The notes under the pieces were generated by a model. It was not told the DNA's origin, made no database searches, and was given only the letters and a program-made list of their open reading frames with translations. This document shows positions 26,080 through 34,300 of a DNA stretch of 64,000 nt, piece by piece. The stretch is from Nostoc sp. PCC 7524 (GTDB lineage Bacteria > Cyanobacteriota > Cyanobacteriia > Cyanobacteriales > Nostocaceae), in the NCBI RefSeq assembly GCF_000316645.1, contig NC_019684.1, forward strand, positions 1,612,001 to 1,676,000, given 5' to 3'. Within the stretch, counting starts at the first letter, position 1, and every line of letters begins with the position of its first letter. Position numbers and translations under genes: made by a program.

Positions 26080-27957
26080 ATGCTGCCTAATCTTAAAACT
26101 GTAGTGGATCTACTAAGATACAGAGCTATCCATCAGACTCATCAAACTGCATATACTTTTCTGGTTGATGGAGAAACGGAAGAAGTCAGTATTACCTATC
26201 AGGAGCTAGATATAAAAGCCAGAGAACTTGCAGCGTATTTGCAATGTTTAAATATTGGAGGCATTGGAGGTAAGAAGGCATTACTTCTGTATCAACCAGG
26301 ACTAGAGTATATCATTGCATTTTTCGCGTGTTTATACGCTGGTATCGTAGCTATCCCGGCTTATCCACCACGATTGAATAAGCCTACACCCCGTCTACAA
26401 GCAATTGTGGCCAACGCACAGGCAAAAATTGCACTCACCAATAACTCTACCTTGAATAACTTTGAAGAGCTGTTTAGACAAAATCCACATTTGGCAGCTT
26501 TGCATTGGATAGCTACTGATAGCCTAACTGAGATACTCACCAAAAATTTGAGTGAAGAATGGCAGCAACCAAAGATTTGTAGCGATACAATGGCCTTTCT
26601 CCAATACACTTCAGGTTCTACAGGAGAGCCGAAAGGGGTAATGGTGAGTCATGGCAACTTACTACACAATTCCGAACTTATTCATCAATGTTTTGAAAAT
26701 ACACCCCAAAGTCGAGGCGTAATTTGGCTACCACCGTATCACGACATGGGATTAATTGGGGGGATATTACAAGCTGCTTACTGTGGTGGATCAGTTGTAA
26801 TTATGTCTCCACTCGCATTTGTGAAAAAGCCAGTGCGTTGGCTACAGGCAATTTCCCACTACAAAGCTACCACCAGTGGCGGGCCAGATTTTGCCTATAA
26901 CCTTTGTGTTCGCAAGATTACACCTGAACAGCGAGCAACTCTTGATTTGAGTAGTTGGGAGGTAGCTTTTACAGGAGCTGAACCAGTCAGAGCCGAAACT
27001 CTGGAGAACTTTGCTAGAACCTTTGAACCTTGTGGCTTTCGCAAAGAAGCTTTTTACCCCTGTTACGGGATGGCTGAGGCGACTTTAATTATATCTGGCG
27101 GGTTGAAAGCGCAAGCACCGATAATTAGCCAAGTGAACAAAGCAAGCATTGAACAGAATCAAGTAGTCATCACTACTGACAAACTAGAAAGTCGCGCAAT
27201 TGTAGGCTGCGGTAGAACTTGGATAAATCAAAGAATTGCGATCGTCAATCCCGAATCTTTAACCCTCTGTCCTCCTGATCAAGTAGGAGAGATATGGGTA
27301 TTAGGTGATAGTGTAGCGCAAGGCTATTGGAATCAATCAGAGTACACAGAAAAGATTTTCCACGCCTATCTAACAGATACCGGCGAAGGGCCTTTTTTAC
27401 GTACAGGAGACTTAGGATTTTTGCAAGATGGTGAACTTTTCGTTACTGGCCGCCTCAAGGACTTAATGATCATTTGTGGTCGTAACCATTACCCCCAAGA
27501 TATTGAATTAACAGCAGAACAAAGTCATCCTGCTCTGGCCCCAGGCTGTGGAGTTGCATTTTCTATTGAAATTGCTAATCAAGAAAAGTTAGTAATTGCC
27601 CAAGAAGTAGAACGACATTACCTCCGAAAGCTAAATATCGATGAAGTGATTAAGGCAATTGTACAAGCAGTTTCAGAGCAGCACGATCTACAAGCTTATG
27701 CAGTATTACTACTTAAAACTGGTAGCATACCTAAGACTTCCAGTGGCAAGGTTCGACGCAGTGCTTGTCGAGCTGATTTTCTAGCCGGAAACCTAGATGT
27801 AGTAGCTGATTGGAGTATTAATCCCCAATACAAAGTCGAATTCCGATCGCTATCAGTAGAAGTAGAATCTCTTTTGCAACAACTTCAAAAAGGTCAGCAA
27901 CATGGAGAACTTGTTGTCTCTAATAAAACTTATGGTATTCAGTCAGACAGACATTAA
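26080..27957 (+). CDS. Fatty acyl-AMP ligase (FAAL)
   Basis: An adenylating enzyme of 625 residues. It has the FAAL-type N-terminus (LKTVVDLLRYRAIHQ), the phosphate-binding loop YTSGSTGEPKG near residue 175, the FAAL motif WLPPYHDMGLIGGIL, and YPCYGMAEAT near residue 326. FAALs activate a free fatty acid with ATP and pass it to the phosphopantetheine arm of an ACP rather than to CoA. No ACP is fused here; the free-standing ACP two genes downstream is the obvious partner. The longer frame would begin with TTG at 26062, but the ATG at 26080 fits the family's N-terminus. It is the first gene of the cluster, behind the promoter at 25980. It most likely supplies the acyl starter unit. Confidence 0.92.
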   Translation: MLPNLKTVVDLLRYRAIHQTHQTAYTFLVDGETEEVSITYQELDIKARELAAYLQCLNIGGIGGKKALLLYQPGLEYIIAFFACLYAGIVAIPAYPPRLNKPTPRLQAIVANAQAKIALTNNSTLNNFEELFRQNPHLAALHWIATDSLTEILTKNLSEEWQQPKICSDTMAFLQYTSGSTGEPKGVMVSHGNLLHNSELIHQCFENTPQSRGVIWLPPYHDMGLIGGILQAAYCGGSVVIMSPLAFVKKPVRWLQAISHYKATTSGGPDFAYNLCVRKITPEQRATLDLSSWEVAFTGAEPVRAETLENFARTFEPCGFRKEAFYPCYGMAEATLIISGGLKAQAPIISQVNKASIEQNQVVITTDKLESRAIVGCGRTWINQRIAIVNPESLTLCPPDQVGEIWVLGDSVAQGYWNQSEYTEKIFHAYLTDTGEGPFLRTGDLGFLQDGELFVTGRLKDLMIICGRNHYPQDIELTAEQSHPALAPGCGVAFSIEIANQEKLVIAQEVERHYLRKLNIDEVIKAIVQAVSEQHDLQAYAVLLLKTGSIPKTSSGKVRRSACRADFLAGNLDVVADWSINPQYKVEFRSLSVEVESLLQQLQKGQQHGELVVSNKTYGIQSDRH

Positions 27958-28053
27958 GATACAAACCCAATGCTCAAAAATTCATTTTCATATTTCATAA
28001 AAATTGTTGTATGAAAAATAGCAGATAAATTAAAGGAATTGGAGATTTTTAGA

Positions 28054-28902
28054 ATGGCTACGCAAACAGAAATCGCTGTTTCTTATGATGTTGATAATGA
28101 TTTTTTCCGGTTATGGCTAGACAAACGCATGATTTACTCGTGCGCTGTGTTTGAGGATACTGATGATTTGGAAATAGCCCAAATAAATAAGTTGAAATGG
28201 CATAGTTCAGCAGCCAAGGCTATTCCTGATAAACGGCTACTAGACATTGGTTGTGGTTGGGGAGGCACTATGGAATTCCTCTCACAAGAAATAGGAGTCA
28301 AAGATTTAACAGGTATTACTCTATCCCATGCTCAATATTCTGAAGTTAAGGCTAAATCCATTCCAGGTGTGTCTGTTGAATGCGTGTCATATCTAGATTA
28401 TCAACCCAAGCAAAAGTTTGATGGCGTAATTAGTATCGGTATGTTTGAGCATATCGCTAGACCAGAACAAGAACGCACGGGTGAACATATCTCGGTTTAT
28501 CGAGACTATTTCCATAGAGCTTGGCAATGGACAAATCCTGGTTCCTGGTTTGCTTTACAAAGTATCGTTAAATGGAAAGCACCACGAAGTCGAAACGATA
28601 TACGGGAAATGAGTTGGTTGCCATCCGCAATTTTTCCAGGTTCAGCACTCCCACGTTTAGAAGCAATTATTGCTTCGGTGAACCCTTACTGGGAAGTCAT
28701 GGAAGTAAAAACTCGAAGAGAACATTATGCCAGAACTACCTCAGAGTGGTTACTACGGCTCAGAAGTCATGAAGAGTTAATTACGCAACGCTGGGGCAAA
28801 GAGAGATTTCAAGAGTATGAGCGATATTTAAATACCTGCGTCATGATTTATGACAAAGGCTACAACTCTCTGGCACAAATTGCCTTACGTCGAGTTGATT
28901 AG
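28054..28902 (+). CDS. SAM-dependent methyltransferase of the cyclopropane/mycolic acid synthase family
   Basis: 282 residues, from ATG 28054 behind GGAG; a TTG 15 bp upstream is less likely. The SAM motif LLDIGCGWGG, the YSCAVF segment (Cys30), GMFEHI (Glu132) and EHYAR (Tyr225) match mycobacterial CmaA/E. coli Cfa-type enzymes, which add a methylene or methyl group across a cis double bond. By eye, the His that helps hold bicarbonate in CmaA1 (LLHTI) is replaced by Gln169 (ALQSI). Its neighbours are a FAAL, an ACP and an acyl-ACP desaturase, so the probable substrate is an unsaturated acyl chain on that ACP. Whether the product is a cyclopropane, a methyl branch or a methoxy-type product cannot be told from the sequence. 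Confidence 0.85.
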   Translation: MATQTEIAVSYDVDNDFFRLWLDKRMIYSCAVFEDTDDLEIAQINKLKWHSSAAKAIPDKRLLDIGCGWGGTMEFLSQEIGVKDLTGITLSHAQYSEVKAKSIPGVSVECVSYLDYQPKQKFDGVISIGMFEHIARPEQERTGEHISVYRDYFHRAWQWTNPGSWFALQSIVKWKAPRSRNDIREMSWLPSAIFPGSALPRLEAIIASVNPYWEVMEVKTRREHYARTTSEWLLRLRSHEELITQRWGKERFQEYERYLNTCVMIYDKGYNSLAQIALRRVD

Positions 28903-28944
28903 CACCAAAATTAACCCAATTTTTCTAGAAAGGAGTAAAAAACA

Positions 28945-29202
28945 ATGACAAACGACGAAATTTTAGATCTACTCAAAGAAGCTTTTCAGGTTGCTGCTCC
29001 CGAACAAGCTGCTGCTGTAGACAGTTTAACAATGGAGAGTATGCTTGGTGAGTTTGGTGTCAGTTCAATCATCGCCCTAGAGATGGCAGGATACATTGAA
29101 GAGAAGTTAGAAATTCAATTTCCAGATGATGAACTGGATCAAATTTCCAGTATCAAAAGCTTTGTTAAATTGATTCAAAAACATACAAAAGCATTGGTCT
29201 AA
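28945..29202 (+). CDS. Free-standing acyl carrier protein
   Basis: 85 residues, starting at ATG 28945 behind AAAGGAG. The helix II region FGVSSIIALEMAGYIEEKL carries the phosphopantetheine site, most likely Ser41. The usual DSL is SSI here, so the Asp before the attachment Ser is replaced by Ser. The C-terminal part FPDDELDQISSIKSFVKLI is standard for ACPs. Lying between the methyltransferase and the acyl-ACP desaturase, and with a FAAL that lacks its own ACP, it is the likely carrier on which the starter chain is loaded, desaturated and methylated. Confidence 0.9.
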   Translation: MTNDEILDLLKEAFQVAAPEQAAAVDSLTMESMLGEFGVSSIIALEMAGYIEEKLEIQFPDDELDQISSIKSFVKLIQKHTKALV

Positions 29203-29233
29203 CGGAAATCAATAGAGCTAAAAGGAGTTCAAA

Positions 29234-30061
29234 ATGGGAGCATCTTTGACGCATAAAGATAATATTTACCGCGCCTATATGGAATTCTTTGACATAGCAG
29301 AGCGAAAACGGCGTTGGCATCCTTTGAATGACATTCCTTGGGAAAAACTTGATATCTCCAAGAATACAGAAGAAAAAGCCATAAGTGCTGAAACCTACTG
29401 TGGAGTTGAATTGTATGTACCAGATTACACAGCAAATGGCTTGAACTTAGTACGCCCAATTTTTGGATATGCTTGGTTCGAGACTAATTGGGGTTATGAA
29501 GAATCAAAGCACGGACTTACTTTTCGTGAGTATTTAATTCGCTCAGGTCTGCGTACAGAAGAGCAATACGCAGAGTTTGAAAAGCATATCTTTACCAAAG
29601 TCTGGAATCTGCCTTTTCATACACCAAGGCAAATGACTTGTTATGGTGCATTACAAGAATCAGCGACTTTTCTGGCTTATCGATCCCAATTACGGAAAGC
29701 ACAACAAGAGAAAGATGAAGTATTAGAAAAAATATACTTCTACATTAGTCGAGATGAAGGAGCCCATATGGGGTTTTATCTTCAGGTTCTTCAATATGAG
29801 ATGGAAGAAGACAGAGAAGGAACTTTAACTGACTTATCATATGTCGTTAGGCACTTTCAGATGCCAGGAATTGAATTAATTCCGGAGTATGATCAACGAT
29901 TTCAAGTGAATGGAATAGGCATTAGCTTCCAACAATTTTTACAACGAGGTCTTTTCCCCATATTGAAGGCTTTAGGGACGAGCCGTTCAGAGTTAGTGAG
30001 AGTTAGTAAGAGGATGTTTGAAAAGTCCAACAAAGCTCACATCAAGGCAGTCTGTCAATAG
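29234..30061 (+). CDS. Soluble diiron acyl-ACP desaturase (stearoyl-ACP desaturase family)
   Basis: 275 residues, from ATG 29234 behind AAAGGAG. All expected diiron ligands of the plant stearoyl-ACP desaturase fold are visible: Glu53 (SAETYCG), Glu90/His93 (EESKHG), Glu142 (LQESATF) and Glu175/His178 (SRDEGAHMGFY). The family introduces a cis double bond into a saturated acyl chain bound to ACP, using O2 and ferredoxin. Cyanobacteria normally use membrane desaturases on glycerolipids, so this soluble type is a pathway-specific enzyme here. It directly follows the dedicated ACP, and a cis double bond is exactly what the methyltransferase upstream would need. Confidence 0.85.
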   Translation: MGASLTHKDNIYRAYMEFFDIAERKRRWHPLNDIPWEKLDISKNTEEKAISAETYCGVELYVPDYTANGLNLVRPIFGYAWFETNWGYEESKHGLTFREYLIRSGLRTEEQYAEFEKHIFTKVWNLPFHTPRQMTCYGALQESATFLAYRSQLRKAQQEKDEVLEKIYFYISRDEGAHMGFYLQVLQYEMEEDREGTLTDLSYVVRHFQMPGIELIPEYDQRFQVNGIGISFQQFLQRGLFPILKALGTSRSELVRVSKRMFEKSNKAHIKAVCQ

Positions 30062-30138
30062 ATAAAAACTAGCACTACAGTAAAGGCAGCCAATTGAAAT
30101 TACCTTAAACCTATGGCTTTTTGAACAAGATAAGGAGT

Positions 30139-30232
30139 ATAGCGTTTCTTAACTAACTGAGGTATACATAAATATTATTTACCAAGTTTAATAGCTTTGG
30201 AAAGCTTACTCTACTAGTTAGGAAATCGCTAT
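30139..30232. repeat. Imperfect foldback repeat, about 94 bp
   Basis: ATAGCGTTTCTTAACTAACT at 30139-30158 is the inverted near-copy of ACTAGTTAGGAAATCGCTAT at 30213-30232. It lies in the 244-bp gap between the desaturase and the alpha/beta hydrolase genes and looks like a small MITE remnant. It could also fold in the transcript and affect downstream expression. Confidence 0.5.
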
Positions 30233-30305
30233 ATTTTTATGAGGGCAAATATAATAGATTATTTAATTATTGATGTGTAGTTTCTAGTTAATGAAGTAAA
30301 CAACT

Positions 30306-31193
30306 ATGCCGTTGCTAAGAGCTTCAGAAGAGAATTTCACTATAGTTACATCAGACAACCGTAAGTTATCTGCAAGGTGGTGGTCTGGAGCAGAAGCTTC
30401 AGAACGTAGTGTAGTGTTTTTATCGGCATTTGCTGCACCTCAAATATATCTCCGTTGGTTTGCAGCTTATCTTGCTGCACAGGGGTGGGGAGTATTGACA
30501 TTTGATTATCGTGGGATAGGAGGATCGAAAGATGCAGGTGTAGAACTTGACTCTCAAACTACTTTTGATGATTGGGTTAACCTGGATATTCCAGCAGCCA
30601 TAGCTGAAGTCAGGCAACGAACAAAAACTAAATTTTTAGGGGTGATTGCCCATAGCATCGGAGGACAATTATTAGGTCAGAGTTTGGCTTGTAAATCTAT
30701 TGATGGTGCATTGTTTATATCTTCACAGCGCCTGATGCCTGAACTGTTTAAAGGAAAAGCAAGGCTTCGTATCCATTACGCCTACACACTTTTTCCGGTT
30801 TTTATCCAAATTTTTGGGCATCTACCGATATCAAAATTTACTCTCCCACAAGAATGTCCAAAACAAATTCTATTACAAGGAATTAGATGGGGGCAAAGTG
30901 GTTTGATTACAGATGCAAGTGGAGTGAATATCGAATCACGATTTGCTGAATATAAAAGGCCATTGATCATGATTACTATTTCAGATGATGATTATTATGC
31001 TTCTCCTGCTTCTGTTGAAGCCTTAGCCAAGCTTTATGCAGGAGCAAAGATACGTCATAAAATAATTACTCCTCAAGATTATGGTTTAGAAAAAATTGGA
31101 CACTTTGGTTTTTTTAATCGTCATGTTCCCAAAGAATTATGGTGTCAAGCAGAAGAATGGTTAAGAGAACTAATTTATTGTACAAAAAAGTAA
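30306..31193 (+). CDS. Alpha/beta-fold hydrolase (COG4757-like)
   Basis: 295 residues with a complete-looking serine hydrolase triad: Ser117 in the nucleophile elbow AHSIGGQ, an Asp within DDD 227-229, and His266 in IGHFGFF. No signal peptide is seen. It resembles predicted hydrolases of the COG4757 type, whose substrates are unknown. Placed between the acyl-modification genes and the PfaA-type synthase, it may act as a thioesterase that frees or transfers an acyl chain, or as an editing hydrolase; this is inferred only from context. The gap before it is 244 bp and contains a foldback repeat, so it may not be strictly co-transcribed with the desaturase gene. Confidence 0.75.
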   Translation: MPLLRASEENFTIVTSDNRKLSARWWSGAEASERSVVFLSAFAAPQIYLRWFAAYLAAQGWGVLTFDYRGIGGSKDAGVELDSQTTFDDWVNLDIPAAIAEVRQRTKTKFLGVIAHSIGGQLLGQSLACKSIDGALFISSQRLMPELFKGKARLRIHYAYTLFPVFIQIFGHLPISKFTLPQECPKQILLQGIRWGQSGLITDASGVNIESRFAEYKRPLIMITISDDDYYASPASVEALAKLYAGAKIRHKIITPQDYGLEKIGHFGFFNRHVPKELWCQAEEWLRELIYCTKK

Positions 31194-31372
31194 TAACATT
31201 TAGATGCGTTTGTCTTAACTCAAATTATTGAAAATATGTTTATCTCTTTATGTAAAATTTTTATACAGCATTTTTTAATTTATGTACATCTAAAAAATAT
31301 GTATTGAAATAGTAATAAATTTAAACGAGTTATGTGCAACGCCCAATAAGAAATATACCAGGGATACAAATT

Positions 31373-34300
31373 ATGCCAGATAGTAGAGAAAAAGTTAATG
31401 ATCGACTCCAAAAGACTCCGGTAGCTATTATCGGCATGGCTTGTATTTTTCCGCAGGCGAAAAATTTACAAGAATATTGGCAGAATATTATTAGCAAAGT
31501 TGATTGTATTACTGATGTTCCTCCTTCACGCTGGAATATAGACGAGTATTACGATCCTGATCCTAAGACTCCTGATAAAACCTATTGCAAACGGGGTGGT
31601 TTCATTCCAGACATTGATTTTAATCCGATGGAGTTCGGATTACCCCCCAATATTTTGGAAGTGACAGATTCTTCACAAATACTGTCACTTCTAGTTGCAA
31701 AACAGGCTATGACAGATGCAGGTTATGGCGAAGCTAGCAAAGCCATCCGCGATCGCACAGGTGTTGTTTTAGGAGTCGGCGGGGGACAAAAACTGATTGT
31801 GCCATTGACTACACGCTTACAATATCCTGTATGGCAAAAAGTATTAAAAAGTAGTGGGCTTTCTGAAGAAGATACTCAGAAAATTATTGAAAAAATTAAG
31901 TTGGCATATATCAAGTGGGAAGAAAATTCTTTTCCGGGAATGCTTGGTAATGTAGTTGCGGGCAGGATTGCTAACCGCTTGGATTTAGGAGGAATTAACT
32001 GTGTAGTAGATGCAGCTTGTGCAGCTTCGTTGAGTGCTTTGAGAATGGCACTGAGCGAACTGACGGATTATCGCAGTGACATGATGATCACAGGTGGGGT
32101 AGATACCGACAATTCCATCTTCATGTATATGTGTTTTAGCAAAACCCCGGCCTTTTCTAAACGGCAAAAAATCAGTCCCTTCGATGGTGAGTCAGATGGA
32201 ATGCTCATTGGAGAAGGCATTGGGATGATGGTACTCAAGCGTTTGGAAGATGCCGAAAAAGATGGCGATCGCATCTATGCAGTCATCAAGGGCATTGGAA
32301 CATCAAGTGATGGTAAGCATAAAAGCATATATGCACCCCGTTCTTCAGGACAAGCGGTGGCTTTGGGTAGAGCCTATGCAGAAGCAGGATTTACACCATC
32401 CACAGTCGGTTTGATTGAAGCCCACGGCACCGGCACAACGGCAGGCGATCCCGCAGAGTTTGCGGCTTTAAATGAGGTTTTTCGGGAAAATAACCCGCAA
32501 AAACAACACATAGCCCTAGGTAGTGTGAAATCCCAAATAGGACATACTAAAGCTACAGCTGGTGCAGCCAGCTTGATTAAAACGGCTCTAGCTTTACATC
32601 ATAAAATACTACCGCCCACCATTAATATCAGTGAACCTAATCCCCAACTGCAAATTGAAGATTCACCTTTTTATTTAAATACAGAAACTCGACCTTGGTT
32701 GCGTAGTGCCGATCAGCCTTCGAGAAGGGCAGGTGTGAGTTCTTTTGGCTTTGGTGGGACTAACTATCATGTAGTTTTGGAAGAATACAACAGCGAACAG
32801 AATTACTCTTATCGGTTACATCACAACCGCCATGAGATTTTACTGTTTGCTGATCACCCAGCGCAATTGCGCGATCGCTGTCAAACAGTTCTCCTACAGT
32901 TACAATCTTCAGCCTCAGCACAACACTATGCAGAACTGGTTGATGCCTGTAAATCATTAGTAATTCCTCCTAATTCCGCTAGAGTGGGATTTGTCGCTGC
33001 ATCCGTAGCAGAAGCTTGTGAATACTTGCAAACTGCAATTAATTTACTCAACACTCAAGTATCAGCCGAATCCTGGGAGCATCCCCAAGGTATCTACTAT
33101 CGCAAAGCAGGTATTGCACCGCAAACAAAAATAGTTGCTTTGTTTTCTGGGCAAGGTTCTCAGTATTTAGAGATGGGTAAGGAATTAACCCTCAACTTCC
33201 CAATACTCCGCCAAGCCTACGCCCAAATGGACAGCATCTTGAGCCAAGCGGGAGTTTCACCTATTTCCGATGTAGTGTTTCCTGTTCCTGTGTTTGCCAC
33301 GCCTCAAAAAGAGGCTCAAGTAGCGAGATTACAACGGACTGAAAACGCTCAACCTGCAATTGGTGTTTTTAGTGTTGGTTTATACAAGATTCTGCAACAA
33401 GCTGGATTCAAACCTGATTTTGTAGCAGGACACAGTTTTGGTGAACTCACAGCTTTATGGTGTGCCGGAGTTTTGGCGGATGAAGATTACTTTTTCTTAG
33501 TCAAGGCTAGGGGACAAGCAATGGCCTCTCCGCAGAATTCTGATGTTGATACAGGCGGTATGCTAGCTGTTAGCGGTGATGTGAGCAAATTGCCAGAACT
33601 AATCACCAATTCTCTACAAATTAAAATTGCTAACTGGAATTCTAATAATCAGGTAGTCTTGGCGGGGACTAAATCAGAGGTTAGGGAAGTTCAACAGGTA
33701 TTAACTAGACAAGGTTATTCTTGCATTCCACTAAACGTTTCTGCTGCTTTCCATACATCCCTTGTCAGTTATGCTCAAAAGCCCTTTGCCCAAGCAATTA
33801 GAACTGTCAAGTTCAATCAACCCAAAATTCCTGTATTTTCCAACATCACAGGTAATGTTTACCCACAAGAACCAGAAAAGATTCGTCAAACTTTAGCAGA
33901 TCATATTCTCAATCCTGTTGTGTTTAAGCAGGAAATTGAAAATATCTATGCAGCCGGTGGCTACTGTTTTGTAGAATTTGGCCCGAAGCAGATTCTAATC
34001 AACCTGGTGAAAAATATTTTGGGTAATAAACCACATTTAGCCATAGCCTTGAATCCTCAAAGTCGCCGTCAAACAACAGAGATTGCATCCAAAGACAGCG
34101 ATCGCTCCTTGCGCGAAGCAGTTGTACAGCTACGGGTAGCTGGATTACCTTTAGGCAACCTCGATCCATATCAAGCTGAATTAAAAGTTGATACCAATAC
34201 TAAGAAGAGTTTAACGGTAAGGTTAAACGGTAGTAACTACGTCAGCGACAAAACCAAAAGCGTCTTTGAACAGGCCTTGCAAAGTGGGGATCAAATCAAA

